From positions 1 to 64,000 of the forward strand of contig OMZX01000002.1 of assembly GCA_900315665.1 (NCBI GenBank): a DNA stretch of 64,000 bases. The letters are read 5' to 3'. Under the pieces are notes generated by a model that did not search any database, was not told the origin of the DNA, and saw nothing but the letters and a program-made list of their open reading frames with translations. This document shows, piece by piece, positions 25,645-34,732 of the stretch (its first letter is position 1; each line of letters starts with the position of its first letter). The position numbers and the translations under genes are program-made. This stretch comes from an uncultured Eubacteriales bacterium (lineage in GTDB: Bacteria > Bacillota > Clostridia > Lachnospirales > Lachnospiraceae).

Positions 25645-26570
25645 ATACGTTTCGTGGTTCTGAGCTTCACATCGAAATCGGAAAAAATGATCTTCCGATC
25701 CGCGAACTGACACCCTTTGATAAGGAATTTCCAGATAGGCTCCGATATATCCCGAATCCGCCGAAGGTACTATATTTAAGAGGCGCACTGCCTCCTGATG
25801 ATATGCCGACCGTCGCCATCATTGGCGCTAGAGCCTGTACCGATTATGGGAGAAATGTAGCGAGGAGTTTCGGGCGTATCCTTTCGAAAAATGGTGTTGC
25901 GATCATCAGCGGACTGGCCTATGGAATCGATTCGGAAGGTCAGGCAGGGGCAGTCGATGCGGCCGGGAAAACCTATGCTGTGATTGGCAGCGGTGTGAAT
26001 ATCTGTTATCCGGCAAAAAATTTTCCAATTTATGAAAAGCTTTTATCTTTGGGAGGCGGTGTGATCTCGGAGTATCCGGAAAATTATCCGCCGCTTCGGG
26101 AAAATTTTGTCCAGAGGAATCGGTTGATATCCGGCCTTTCAGATATCGTACTTGTCATCGAAGCGCGCGAAAAATCCGGAACCGGCATCACGGTTTCGTA
26201 TGCACTGGACCAGGGCAAGCAGGTGTTTGCCTTACCTGGACGGATTACAGACCAGCTTTCTGCCGGGTGCAACCGTTTGATACGAGATGGTGCGGAGATT
26301 CTTACTTCTCCAGAGGATGTTCTCGCAGCACTGCATCTTAAGCATGCGGGTGAATGTACGATACAGGAAAAGGATACTTCAGTACTATCGCCTAAGCAAA
26401 AGCGTGTTTATGAAGCGCTGACGGATGATGCAGAGCATCTCGATTTTCTTCTGGATAAGACAAAGCTTAGTGTGACTGAGCTGACTGCAATTCTCTTGGA
26501 GCTTGAAATCCTTGGCTTTTCCGAGTGTACGAAGACTGGATTTTACAGACGGAAGGCCTTTTCAGAATGA
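25641..26570 (+). CDS. dprA: DNA processing protein DprA (Smf)
   Basis: The 309-residue protein has the Rossmann-like DprA core: VAIIGARACTDYG, AIISGLAYGIDSEGQ, AVIGSGVNICYPAKN, GVISEYPENYPP, FVQRNRLISGLSDIVLVIEA and SGTGITVSYALDQGKQVFALPG. The C-terminal domain (about 240-309) looks like a winged helix. DprA binds single-stranded DNA and loads RecA on it. ATG overlaps the comM stop (ATGA). topA follows after 250 bases, a common Firmicute order. Confidence 0.95.
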   Translation: MNTFRGSELHIEIGKNDLPIRELTPFDKEFPDRLRYIPNPPKVLYLRGALPPDDMPTVAIIGARACTDYGRNVARSFGRILSKNGVAIISGLAYGIDSEGQAGAVDAAGKTYAVIGSGVNICYPAKNFPIYEKLLSLGGGVISEYPENYPPLRENFVQRNRLISGLSDIVLVIEAREKSGTGITVSYALDQGKQVFALPGRITDQLSAGCNRLIRDGAEILTSPEDVLAALHLKHAGECTIQEKDTSVLSPKQKRVYEALTDDAEHLDFLLDKTKLSVTELTAILLELEILGFSECTKTGFYRRKAFSE

Positions 26571-26647
26571 GAGAACATGTCGTTTCAAATTGAAAAAAAG
26601 AGTCATCCGATTCATGCTAAAGGCGATCTCAGAATGACAGACAAATA

Positions 26648-26672
26648 CGGTCAAAGCAGTTTCGGTTGACCG
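26648..26672. repeat. Inverted repeat upstream of topA promoter
   Basis: CGGTCAA (26648-26654) and TTGACCG (26666-26672) are perfect inverted copies 11 bases apart, ending 18 bases before the topA -35 box. It is followed by A-rich sequence, so it is not a + strand terminator; a regulator site or a minus-strand terminator is possible. Confidence 0.4.
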
Positions 26673-26690
26673 AAATTAAAAAAATTACGC

Positions 26691-26718
26691 TTGACAAATG
26701 AAAACGTCATGTTAAAAA
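26691..26718 (+). promoter_or_regulatory. Putative promoter of topA
   Basis: A perfect TTGACA (26691-26696) is followed after 16 bases by TAAAAA (26713-26718). The leader of about 95 bases carries the recurring GTGTAGGCATTG at 26769-26780. Confidence 0.5.
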
Positions 26719-26820
26719 CTAAGGGCAAGGTCTCTAACCGGATTTCAAATGCTGACATGTTTTGCAAGGTGTAGGCATTGCTGATCCGGAGGGGCAAACC
26801 TCAGTATAAGGAAGTATTAC

Positions 26821-28851
26821 ATGGCGAACAGTCTTATCATAGTGGAGTCACCTGCAAAGGTGAAGACCATCAAGAAGTTTCTTGGAAAAAACTATACAGT
26901 AGATGCGACGATGGGACATCTCATAGATATGCCGAAAAGCTCTCTCGGTGTTGATGTCGAGCATGATTATGAACCGAAATATATCACAATTCGCGGAAAA
27001 GGTGAGCTTCTCGCACAGCTAAAGAAGGAAGCCAAAAAAGCGGATCATATCTATCTGGCAACTGACCCTGATCGTGAGGGCGAGGCCATCAGCTGGCATC
27101 TGAAAAATGAACTCGATAAGGATGAAGGAAACCGTGATAAGATTTCCAGAATTTCCTTCAATGAAATCACAAAGAATGCTGTGAAAAATGCGCTGAAGAA
27201 TCCGCGGGATATTGATATGAACCTCGTGGATGCGCAGCAGGCGCGCCGTGTCATCGACAGACTTGTGGGCTATACCATCAGTCCGCTTTTATGGAAGAAA
27301 ATCCGAAAGGGGCTTTCGGCCGGTCGTGTACAGTCGGTTGCGCTTCGGATGATCTGTGACAGGGAGAAAGAGATTGCGGCGTTTGTACCGGAGGAGTACT
27401 GGACGCTGGATGCAGAACTTGAGGCTGGAAGGAAAAAGGTTATCGCGTCCTTCTATGGAAAGGATAAGAAGCAGGCACTGCCGGATGAGAAAACGGTAGA
27501 TGCGGTCATCCGTTCCGTCGGTAAGGGCCCTTTCACGGTTTCTGATATCAAAACAGGAGAAAGAAAGAAGAAGGCACCGCTTCCCTTTACCACAAGTACG
27601 ATGCAGCAGGAGGCCGCCAAATCACTAGGCTTCCCGACCTCTAAAACGATGAAAATCGCGCAGGGTCTGTATGAGGATGGCCGGATCACCTATCTTCGTA
27701 CGGATAGTACGAGAATCGCTGAGGAGGCTGATACCGCAGCGCGTCAGTATATCGGTGAAAAGTTCGGCGATCGTTATGTGGCGGAATCTGTGACGAAGGG
27801 TAAGCAGGGTGAGGTTAGAATCCAGGATGCACACGAAGCCATCCGCCCTACGGACCTTTCCTTTACACCAGAACTTGCAAAGGGCAAGCTGGACAGAGAC
27901 CAGTACAGACTGTATCAGCTTGTCTATAAGCGTTTTCTTGCAAGCCGTATGCAGCCGGCAGTTTATGCGATAGAAACGGTTAAGGTGTCAGCCGGCGACT
28001 ATACGTTTACACTTAGTGGTTCACGTCTTACCTTTGACGGTTTCCTTTCGGTCTACATGTCAGAGGAAGATAAAGAGGATAAAAATGTACTTCTCCCGGA
28101 GATGAAGAAGGGAGATACACTTGCGCTTTCAAAATTTGATAAAGCCCAGCATTTCACACAACCGCCTGCGCATTATACCGAAGCTTCTCTCGTAAAGGCA
28201 CTCGAGGAGGATGGAATCGGAAGACCTAGTACCTATGCGCCGACCATCACGACACTTCTTGCCAGACGTTATATCACGAAGGAAAAGAAAAATCTTTTTG
28301 TGACAGAGCTTGGCCAGGCAGTCGATGATATGATGCAGAAGAATTTCCCGACAATCATTGATACTGCCTTTACAGCAAATATGGAATCTCTTCTCGATAG
28401 TGTCGCTGATGGAGAAACACGCTGGAAGACCATCATCGAAAACTTCTACCCGGATCTCCAGGAATCCGTCGAAAAGGCGCAGAAGGAGGTCGAAAAGGTC
28501 ACGATTCGTGACGAAGAAACGGATGTTGTTTGCGAGAAATGCGGACGTAACATGGTCATCAAGTACGGACCGCACGGAAAGTTTCTGGCATGTCCTGGCT
28601 TCCCGGAATGCAGAAATACGAAGCCATACATCGAATACGCCGGCTTCCTTTGCCCAGACTGCGGTGCCGAGATACTCAAGCGCCGTTCCAAGAAGGGTAG
28701 AATTTTTTATAGCTGCAGCCGGTATCCGGAGTGTACCTATATTACCTGGAACAAGCCGAAGGACGCTAAAATCGGAGAAAAGAAGGACGGCGATATCTAT
28801 GCTGGTCCTACAGCTACAGCTTCTGTCGCTGAGCCTGAAAATGCAGGTTGA
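26821..28851 (+). CDS. topA: DNA topoisomerase I
   Basis: The 676-residue type IA topoisomerase starts with the Toprim domain (LIIVESPAKVKTIKKFL, then ATDPDREGEAISWHL for metal binding). The active-site tyrosine is Tyr291 in GRITYLRTDSTR. Two C-terminal zinc ribbons follow: CEKCGRNM with CPGFPEC, and CPDCGAE with CSRYPEC. It relaxes negative supercoils. Its last codon and stop overlap the -35 box of the rpsB promoter. codY or other genes often found between topA and rpsB are absent. Confidence 0.96.
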   Translation: MANSLIIVESPAKVKTIKKFLGKNYTVDATMGHLIDMPKSSLGVDVEHDYEPKYITIRGKGELLAQLKKEAKKADHIYLATDPDREGEAISWHLKNELDKDEGNRDKISRISFNEITKNAVKNALKNPRDIDMNLVDAQQARRVIDRLVGYTISPLLWKKIRKGLSAGRVQSVALRMICDREKEIAAFVPEEYWTLDAELEAGRKKVIASFYGKDKKQALPDEKTVDAVIRSVGKGPFTVSDIKTGERKKKAPLPFTTSTMQQEAAKSLGFPTSKTMKIAQGLYEDGRITYLRTDSTRIAEEADTAARQYIGEKFGDRYVAESVTKGKQGEVRIQDAHEAIRPTDLSFTPELAKGKLDRDQYRLYQLVYKRFLASRMQPAVYAIETVKVSAGDYTFTLSGSRLTFDGFLSVYMSEEDKEDKNVLLPEMKKGDTLALSKFDKAQHFTQPPAHYTEASLVKALEEDGIGRPSTYAPTITTLLARRYITKEKKNLFVTELGQAVDDMMQKNFPTIIDTAFTANMESLLDSVADGETRWKTIIENFYPDLQESVEKAQKEVEKVTIRDEETDVVCEKCGRNMVIKYGPHGKFLACPGFPECRNTKPYIEYAGFLCPDCGAEILKRRSKKGRIFYSCSRYPECTYITWNKPKDAKIGEKKDGDIYAGPTATASVAEPENAG

Positions 28852-28876
28852 CATACTACGATAAAATTGGTAATAT
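28848..28876 (+). promoter_or_regulatory. Promoter of rpsB, overlapping topA stop codon
   Basis: TTGACA (28848-28853), 17-base spacer, TAATAT (28871-28876). The TGA of topA is part of the -35 hexamer. The predicted start (about 28883) falls within the following hairpin. Confidence 0.8.
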
Positions 28877-28880
28877 ATTT

Positions 28881-28910
28881 GCCGTGTCTGTTTAGGACAC
28901 GGCTATTTTT
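28881..28910 (+). terminator. topA terminator hairpin at rpsB transcription start
   Basis: GCCGTGTC (28881-28888) pairs with GACACGGC (28896-28903; 7-base loop), followed by TATTTTT. It should end topA transcripts but begins about where rpsB transcription starts. Confidence 0.7.
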
Positions 28911-28913
28911 GTG

Positions 28914-29021
28914 ACGGGAAATATCCCGTAAAAAGCACATACTGCCAGAAACCGGAAGGTGCCAGATGGCGAAACCCGGCAGCACGAAGGACAGTATGGA
29001 TGTATAACCAGGAGGTATAAA
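28914..29021 (+). promoter_or_regulatory. rpsB leader with possible ribosomal protein S2 autoregulatory structure
   Basis: The leader forms a small hairpin ACGGG-AAATAT-CCCGT (28914-28929), then a nested element: ACTG (28941) with CAGT (28992), CTGCC (28942) with GGCAG (28978), and an inner GCC-AGAT-GGC (28961-28970). Long structured leaders before rpsB are known in Firmicutes; assignment to that class is inference. Confidence 0.4.
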
Positions 29022-29771
29022 ATGAGTGCAATTGGTATGAAGCAGCTTCTTGAGGCCGGCGTTCACTTCGGTCACCAGACCAGAAGATGGAACCCGAAGA
29101 TGGCTCCGTATATTTATACAGAGCGTAACGGCATCCACATCATCGATCTTCAGCAGACTGTGAAGATGGTAGATGATGCTTACAATGCTATGGTAAAGCT
29201 TGTACAGGACGGCGGCACGGTTCTTTTCGTAGGTACGAAGAAGCAGGCACAGGATGCAATTAAAACCGAGGCTCTTCGTTGCGGTGAGTTCTATGTTAAC
29301 CAGAGATGGCTTGGCGGTATGCTCACAAACTTCAAGACCATCGAGTCCCGTATCGATCGTCTGAAGGAGATCGAGAAGATGTCTGAGGACGGCACATTTG
29401 ATGTTCTTCCGAAGAAGGAAGTAGCGCTCATTCGTAAGGAGTGGGACAAGCTTGAGGCTAATATCGGCGGTATCAAGGAGATGAAGGAGCTTCCGACAGC
29501 AATCTTCGTCGTAGATCCGAAGAAGGAAAAGATTTGTGTTAAGGAAGCGCACAGACTTGGTATCACACTGTTCGGTATCGCTGATACGAACGCTGATCCG
29601 GAGGAGCTTGATTATGTTATTCCGGGTAATGATGATGCAATCCGTGCGATCAAGCTGATCGTTGGCAAGATGGCTGATGCAGTCATCGAGGCTAAGCAGG
29701 GTGAGATGACAGAGGAAGAGGCTGCAGCAGCTACTGCTGAAGATGAGACTGTCGTTAATACCGAAGCATAA
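29022..29771 (+). CDS. rpsB: 30S ribosomal protein S2
   Basis: The product is 249 residues from ATG 29022 (SD CAGGAGG). [34 protein letters not shown] and [12 protein letters not shown] are invariant S2 segments, and [27 protein letters not shown] is typical. The C terminus is an acidic Glu/Ala tail. It assembles late on the 30S head-body junction. An in-frame upstream ATG at 28959 is rejected because it lies inside the structured leader. tsf follows after a terminator-like hairpin. Confidence 0.97.
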   Translation: MSAIGMKQLLEAGVHFGHQTRRWNPKMAPYIYTERNGIHIIDLQQTVKMVDDAYNAMVKLVQDGGTVLFVGTKKQAQDAIKTEALRCGEFYVNQRWLGGMLTNFKTIESRIDRLKEIEKMSEDGTFDVLPKKEVALIRKEWDKLEANIGGIKEMKELPTAIFVVDPKKEKICVKEAHRLGITLFGIADTNADPEELDYVIPGNDDAIRAIKLIVGKMADAVIEAKQGEMTEEEAAAATAEDETVVNTEA

Positions 29772-29784
29772 ATAAAACTAAATG

Positions 29785-29835
29785 TTGCCTGGCACGAAAC
29801 AATTGTATGGATTGTCCCGGGCCAGGCAATTTTTT
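29785..29835 (+). terminator. Terminator/attenuator between rpsB and tsf
   Basis: TTGCCTGGC (29785-29793) pairs perfectly with GCCAGGCAA (29821-29829), followed by TTTTTT. It lies between two genes normally co-transcribed, so partial read-through may set the S2 to EF-Ts ratio. Confidence 0.8.
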
Positions 29836-29938
29836 GAAATTATTTGCTTACTTCAAGATATTGTTTGAAGATGACAGATATGGAAAATTCGACAGCGTGA
29901 CGCAACGCTGCCTGATAAAAGTACAGGAGGAAAATGAA

Positions 29939-30871
29939 ATGGCAGTTACAGCAGCTGATGTAAAGAAGTTACGTGAGATTACCGGTGCCGGCATGATGGC
30001 CTGCAAGAAGGCACTTGGCGCTACAGATGGTGATATGGATAAGGCTGTAGATTATCTGAGAGAGCAGGGCCTTGCCGGTGCAGAGAAGAAGGCTGGGCGT
30101 ATTGCAGCTGAGGGTGTATCCTTCACGAAGATTTCAGATGATAAGAAGTCCGGCGTTGTCGTAGAGGTTAACGCAGAGACGGATTTCGTTGCAAAGAATG
30201 AGAAGTTCCAGACTTATGTATATGAGGTATGTGATCAGGCTCTGAAGAGCGATGCAGCAGATATCGACGCTTTCCTTGCTGAGAAGTGGAATCTTGATCC
30301 GTCCAGAACAGTAGCTGAGCAGCTTTCTGAGGAGATCTCTATCATCGGTGAGAATATGCACATCAGACGCTTTAAGAAACTTACAGAAGAGAATGGCTTC
30401 GTAGAGGGCTATATTCATGCTGGTGGCCGTATCGGCGTTATCCTTCAGGTTAAGTCTGATGTTGTCAATGATGCTGTACACGAGATGGCAAAGAATATCG
30501 CGATGCAGATTGCAGCACTGAACCCGAAGTATACAAGCCGTAAGGAAGTGGATCAGGCTTTCCTTGATTCTGAGACAGAGATTCTTACTGCTGCTGCAAA
30601 GAATGAGAAGCCGGATGCACCGGAGAAGGTTCTCGCTGGTATGGTACAGGGCCGTCTTAACAAGGAGCTGAAGGAAATCTGCCTGCTTGACCAGGTTTAT
30701 GTAAAGGCTGAGGATGGTAAGCAGTCTGTACAGAAGTATGTTGAGTCTGTTGCAAAGGCACAGAATGCAAACATTGAGCTTGTTACCTTCGCTCGTTTTG
30801 AGACTGGTGAAGGCCTCGAGAAGAAGAACGAGGATTTCGCCGCTGAGGTTGCTGCTGCAGTTAAGAACTAA
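29939..30871 (+). CDS. tsf: Translation elongation factor Ts
   Basis: The product is 310 residues from ATG 29939, with AGGAGG eight bases upstream. It has the N-terminal UBA-like domain (VKKLREITGAGMMACKKALG), the exchange motif VVEVNAETDFVAKNEKF (the TDFV that contacts EF-Tu), and HAGGRIGVILQV. It exchanges GDP for GTP on EF-Tu. It follows rpsB as in nearly all bacteria. Upstream in-frame starts (from 29807) cover the terminator and are rejected. Confidence 0.97.
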   Translation: MAVTAADVKKLREITGAGMMACKKALGATDGDMDKAVDYLREQGLAGAEKKAGRIAAEGVSFTKISDDKKSGVVVEVNAETDFVAKNEKFQTYVYEVCDQALKSDAADIDAFLAEKWNLDPSRTVAEQLSEEISIIGENMHIRRFKKLTEENGFVEGYIHAGGRIGVILQVKSDVVNDAVHEMAKNIAMQIAALNPKYTSRKEVDQAFLDSETEILTAAAKNEKPDAPEKVLAGMVQGRLNKELKEICLLDQVYVKAEDGKQSVQKYVESVAKAQNANIELVTFARFETGEGLEKKNEDFAAEVAAAVKN

Positions 30872-30917
30872 GCAGGCTATACAGCTTACAACTTTTTGTA
30901 TTTCAATTTGTGATTTC

Positions 30918-30950
30918 GCCGGGGATGGCTTTCCATTCCCGGCTTATTTT
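30918..30950 (+). terminator. Terminator after tsf
   Basis: GCCGGG (30918) pairs with CCCGGC (ending 30943), with an inner ATGG/CCAT stem, followed by TTATTTTAT. Confidence 0.75.
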
Positions 30951-31019
30951 ATAGGGAAAAGTATGCTAGAATGGTTGTTCAGTCGTAAGGATCATCATGG
31001 AAGAAAAGGGGATCGTCAT

Positions 31020-31310
31020 ATGGATGACAGCTATCAGAACAAAACCCGTAAGCATTTTGTCTTTTACGGTGAAGTGCAGGGCGTCGGCTTCCGTTATAGT
31101 GCAAGGATGATTGCAAACAGTCTTTCTCTCACCGGATGGGTGGAGAATGAATATGACGGATCTGTGACGGCTGAGGTCCAGGGAAGCCCCTATGATATCG
31201 ATGCTTTTCTCGAGAGGCTAAGAGAGCAGCCCTTTATTGAAATTTCGGATATTGAGGCGCGAGATATGGAGCCTGTACCAGAGAGCAGCTTCCACGTGAG
31301 GGGTTATTAA
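31020..31310 (+). CDS. acyP: Acylphosphatase
   Basis: The 96-residue protein has the acylphosphatase signature KHFVFYGEVQGVGFRYSARM (phosphate-binding loop GEVQGVGFR with the catalytic Arg) and LTGWVENEYDGSVTAEVQG (catalytic Asn in WVEN). It hydrolyses acyl phosphates such as acetyl or carbamoyl phosphate. ATG 31020 has AAGGGG nine bases upstream; an in-frame ATG at 30963 would add 19 basic residues and cannot be excluded. Confidence 0.92.
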   Translation: MDDSYQNKTRKHFVFYGEVQGVGFRYSARMIANSLSLTGWVENEYDGSVTAEVQGSPYDIDAFLERLREQPFIEISDIEARDMEPVPESSFHVRGY

Positions 31311-31389
31311 GCTGTTTTAGAATATCGTTCATGGGAAAGCTGATAGCATTAAATTCGTACGCGCTTAAAGCATGAGAGGCAAGGATATC

Positions 31390-32166
31390 ATGAAACGGAA
31401 TTTTAAATTTATACTGAGTTATGACGGGTCTAGATATTATGGCTGGGAACACCAGCCGAATACAGAGCTTACAATCCAGGGAAAGCTCGAACAGGTGCTG
31501 ACCAGAATGCAATTCGGAGAGGATTTTAAGATAAAAGATTTTGCTTCTTTTCCGATTACGGTGATTGGGGCGGGACGTACCGATGCCGGTGTACATGCGC
31601 GTGCCATGACTGCCAATGCACTCCTTGATACGGATAAAACATCGGATGAAGTCCGACAATATATGAACCGCTATCTTCCGGAAGATATCAGCATCAATGA
31701 CTGTAAGGAATGCAGTGAAAGATTCCATGCCCGCTTTAAGGCCTCCGGGAAGACCTACCGCTATACCTGCTGGTTTTCGGCGGAAAAGCCTGTATTTGAG
31801 CGTAAATATGTTACTGTACTAGAACAACATCCGGACATTGCCGCTATGGAGCAGGCGGCGAAGCTCTTGATGGGTACACATGATTTCAAAAGTTTCTGTG
31901 GTAATCCGCATATGAAAAAGTCTACAGTTCGTACAGTCGACAGCATCAGTATCACGGAAAATGGTCCGTATATCCGATTTTATTATCATGGGGATGGCTT
32001 TCTTCAGAATATGGTACGTATCCTGACCGGAACGTTGATTGAAGTAGGCATGCATAAACGTACGCCGGAATCCATGCTAGGGATTCTCGAAGCGAAGGAC
32101 AGAACGAAGGCTGGATATACGATGGAACCCGGCGGACTTTGCCTCATGAAGGTGGATTACGATTAA
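31390..32166 (+). CDS. truA: tRNA pseudouridine(38-40) synthase
   Basis: The product is 258 residues from ATG 31390, which follows AAGGAT; ATG 31372 is less well placed. The active-site motif GAGRTDAGVHA has catalytic Asp65. FHARFKASGKTYRY, HDFKSFCG and GDGFLQNMVRILTGTLIEVG are conserved TruA parts. It isomerises U38-40 in the anticodon stem-loop of many tRNAs. Together with the RluA-type enzyme, the dihydrouridine synthase and TrmD it makes this window rich in RNA-modification genes. Confidence 0.94.
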   Translation: MKRNFKFILSYDGSRYYGWEHQPNTELTIQGKLEQVLTRMQFGEDFKIKDFASFPITVIGAGRTDAGVHARAMTANALLDTDKTSDEVRQYMNRYLPEDISINDCKECSERFHARFKASGKTYRYTCWFSAEKPVFERKYVTVLEQHPDIAAMEQAAKLLMGTHDFKSFCGNPHMKKSTVRTVDSISITENGPYIRFYYHGDGFLQNMVRILTGTLIEVGMHKRTPESMLGILEAKDRTKAGYTMEPGGLCLMKVDYD

Positions 32167-32183
32167 GGAGGGTTAAGCTTAAA

Positions 32184-32906
32184 ATGAGAAACGTTTTGAA
32201 GAAAATACATATTCTGGTGTTGCTTGGTATGATTCTTTGTCTGTATAGCCTTCCATCCTCGGCCGAAGAAGCGGGAAATGCTATCGGTTCTACTAGTCTT
32301 CTTTCAAAAGAGGATCAGATGATTCTTGAAAAGCTTACAAACACGATGACAGCAAAGCTCTCAAATCAGATCATCCTGGTAGTAGATCATGATCTCATGC
32401 TCTGGACGAAGGATACAGCCGGCAACTGGTCTAAAAAACTTGACACCTATTGTGGCTATGGCAGAAACGGACTGAAAGCGTTTAATATTCGTCAAGAGGG
32501 CGACGGGACCACACCGATCGGCAGTTTTCCAATTCTGTTTTCTTTTGGCTTCGGTCAGAATCCCGGGACGGCGATGACCTATCGTGAGATCCAGCCGACC
32601 AGCTACTGGTCTGCAGAGGAAAGCACTTATAACACATGGGTTGAAAGTGCAACACAAATCGATGGGGAACATCTATCTGAGTATACCATCTGCTATAAAA
32701 AGGCAATGGCCATTGGTTTTAATCAGAATCCAACCGTATACAAGAGAGGATCTGCGATTTTCCTTCACCTTAAGAATCCGGCCCACTGGAGTACTTCCGG
32801 TTGTGTTGCAGTAGAAGAGGAAGCGATGAATACGCTTCTCAGTACCTGTCAGGATGGAACTTATATTATGATTGTGCCGGATATAAACTGGATTCAAAAT
32901 TTCTAA
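32184..32906 (+). CDS. Exported L,D-transpeptidase (YkuD domain)
   Basis: The product is 240 residues from ATG 32184. A signal peptide (KKIHILVLLGMILCLYSLPSSAEEA) has a likely cleavage after SSA. The C-terminal YkuD domain has IILVVDHDLMLWTKD, DGTTPIGSFPI and the catalytic block with His195 and Cys207 (HLKNPAHWSTSGCVAVEEE). Such enzymes make 3-3 peptidoglycan cross-links or attach proteins to the wall. SD AAGGAGG is 12 bases from the ATG, longer than usual. It lies 17 bases after truA. Confidence 0.88.
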   Translation: MRNVLKKIHILVLLGMILCLYSLPSSAEEAGNAIGSTSLLSKEDQMILEKLTNTMTAKLSNQIILVVDHDLMLWTKDTAGNWSKKLDTYCGYGRNGLKAFNIRQEGDGTTPIGSFPILFSFGFGQNPGTAMTYREIQPTSYWSAEESTYNTWVESATQIDGEHLSEYTICYKKAMAIGFNQNPTVYKRGSAIFLHLKNPAHWSTSGCVAVEEEAMNTLLSTCQDGTYIMIVPDINWIQNF

Positions 32907-32924
32907 AGGTTCTAAGGGAGGTCT

Positions 32925-33770
32925 ATGGTTTATTCGAAGCGGACGCCTCTTCGTGATTATATTTTTCTCACGATCGGAGCAGTCCTTGTTAGTATCGCAT
33001 CACAAAATATCTATGCCCCGGCCGGTTTAGTCACTGGCGGTGTGGGCGGAATCAGCATCATGTTGAAGCGGTTGTTTGGCTTGCCGCTCTGGCTCAGCAA
33101 CACAATTATTAACATTCCGCTCTTTATCATAGGCTATTTTGCCTGTGGCTGGAAGTTTATCCGTCGGACGCTCTATGCGACAGCGGTCATGTCTGTCGCA
33201 CTGCTGCTTTTACCTGAATACAATCTGGTGCAGGATAATGATCTTTTTCTTCAGGCTATTTTCGGCGGTATTTTTTGCGGCGCCGGATCCGGACTGGTCT
33301 TCGCGGCACTTGCAACGACTGGTGGTACAGACCTGCTGGCCGCTATCATCCAGAAGAAGATGCGGCACCTTTCTATCCCTACGATTACCGAGGTACTCGA
33401 CTGGTCCATCGTGATTGTAGGCATTGGCATCTTCGGCGGTGTGAAAGCAATGTATGCAGTCATTTCTATTTACGTATTTTCCCAGGTGTCGAACTGGATT
33501 CTCGATGGCCTTCATTTCGCAAAATGTGCCTATATTATTTCAGAACGTTCCAAGGAAATTGCAGATAGGATTCTCACGGAGATGGACCGGGGCGTCACTG
33601 GCATCCAGGCAAAAGGCATGTATTCGGGAAATGACACAGAGATGCTGTATTGCGTCATTTCCAAACGGGAGACAGCAATGCTTCATGATATCGTGCATGC
33701 CGTCGATCCGGAGGCATTTGTGATCGTATCTGATGTCCGCGAAGTGCATGGAGAGGGCTTCACACGATGA
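32925..33770 (+). CDS. YitT-family membrane protein (DUF161/DUF2179)
   Basis: The 281-residue protein has five or six hydrophobic helices (FLTIGAVLVSIASQNIYAPAGLVTGGVGGIS; ATTGGTDLLAAIIQKK) and a C-terminal soluble domain (about 200-281, AYIISERSKEIADRIL to VSDVREVHGEGF), the standard YitT layout. The biochemical role of this widespread Firmicute family is not established. SD GGAGG lies just before the ATG. It overlaps the following dihydrouridine synthase by four bases. Confidence 0.88.
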   Translation: MVYSKRTPLRDYIFLTIGAVLVSIASQNIYAPAGLVTGGVGGISIMLKRLFGLPLWLSNTIINIPLFIIGYFACGWKFIRRTLYATAVMSVALLLLPEYNLVQDNDLFLQAIFGGIFCGAGSGLVFAALATTGGTDLLAAIIQKKMRHLSIPTITEVLDWSIVIVGIGIFGGVKAMYAVISIYVFSQVSNWILDGLHFAKCAYIISERSKEIADRILTEMDRGVTGIQAKGMYSGNDTEMLYCVISKRETAMLHDIVHAVDPEAFVIVSDVREVHGEGFTR

Positions 33771-34732
33771 AATTTTATTTTGCACCGATGGAAGGCATCA
33801 CCGGCTATCCCTTCCGAAATACCTATGAGGCGTTTTTCTCAGGCATTGACAAATATTTTACCCCCTTTATCAGCGCCAATGACTCCTTCAGCTACCAGGA
33901 CCGGGAGCTTCGTGATGTCGATCCTTCGAAGAATATGGTGCCATTTCTCGTGCCGCAAGTGCTGACAAACGATGCAGAGATGTTTGTTTCAGCCATTAAA
34001 ATGCTGACAGAGCGCGGTTATCATGAGGTGAACTTAAACCTTGGCTGTCCCTCCGGTACGGTTGTTGCAAAAAATAAGGGCAGCGGTATGCTGCGGGATC
34101 CGGACCGGCTGGATGAATTCTTTGAGGAGACTTACGGATATCTCGACAGGGAAGGCATAAAATCTGTCCATATTTCTCTTAAGACCAGGATCGGGATTTA
34201 TGATGAAGCAGAGCTTTCCAATCTGATTCCTGTGTTCAACAGATATCCTTTCTCAGAGATCATCGTGCATCCACGTATCACAAAGGAATTTTACAAAGGA
34301 TCGGTGCATCTTGAGGCCTTCGAGAAATGCTTTACAGAATTAAAGGTGCCTGTTGTGTATAACGGAGATATTTTTACTCTTTCAGCTTACGAGAAGCTCT
34401 GTACAAGATTCCCATCCCTTCATACAGTGATGCTTGGACGGGGACTTCTCATGCATCCGTCCCTACTTCGGGAAATCAAGGGTGGAGAAGCTGCCACAGT
34501 AAAGGAGCTAAAGGCTTATCATAAGGCACTTCTCACAGCCTATCTCCCGGAAATGGGCAGTGAGAAAAACACCCTCTTCAAAATGAAGGAGTTTTGGGAT
34601 TATCTTAGCAAAGACTTTGAACATAGCGAAAGGTATCTTCGTGAGATTCGGAAGGCAACAGACATGACTGCCTATAAGGCGGCAGTCAGAAACCTCTTTG
34701 CGGGATGCCCGCTCCGAAGGGAGGATCTATGA
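33767..34732 (+). CDS. tRNA-dihydrouridine synthase
   Basis: The 321-residue FMN-dependent TIM barrel has the N-terminal FAPMEGITGYPFRNTY, catalytic loop NLNLGCPSGTVVAKNKGSGM with the proton-donor cysteine, SLKTRIGI, VVYNGDIFT and LGRGLLMHPSLLREI for FMN phosphate binding. It reduces specific uridines in tRNA to dihydrouridine with NADPH. It starts inside the YitT stop (ATGA) and overlaps the FliB-like gene the same way, so three genes are coupled. Confidence 0.92.
   Translation: MKFYFAPMEGITGYPFRNTYEAFFSGIDKYFTPFISANDSFSYQDRELRDVDPSKNMVPFLVPQVLTNDAEMFVSAIKMLTERGYHEVNLNLGCPSGTVVAKNKGSGMLRDPDRLDEFFEETYGYLDREGIKSVHISLKTRIGIYDEAELSNLIPVFNRYPFSEIIVHPRITKEFYKGSVHLEAFEKCFTELKVPVVYNGDIFTLSAYEKLCTRFPSLHTVMLGRGLLMHPSLLREIKGGEAATVKELKAYHKALLTAYLPEMGSEKNTLFKMKEFWDYLSKDFEHSERYLREIRKATDMTAYKAAVRNLFAGCPLRREDL

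Noticed and set aside
28797..29552. Minus-strand open frame across topA end and rpsB
   Set aside because: It would cross the rpsB promoter, leader and most of a ribosomal protein gene; no coding signal.
33400..33450. TGTAGGCATT at about 33418 and about 43509 as further motif copies
   Set aside because: Both are inside coding genes, where GTA GGC ATT encodes Val-Gly-Ile in frame, so codon usage explains them.
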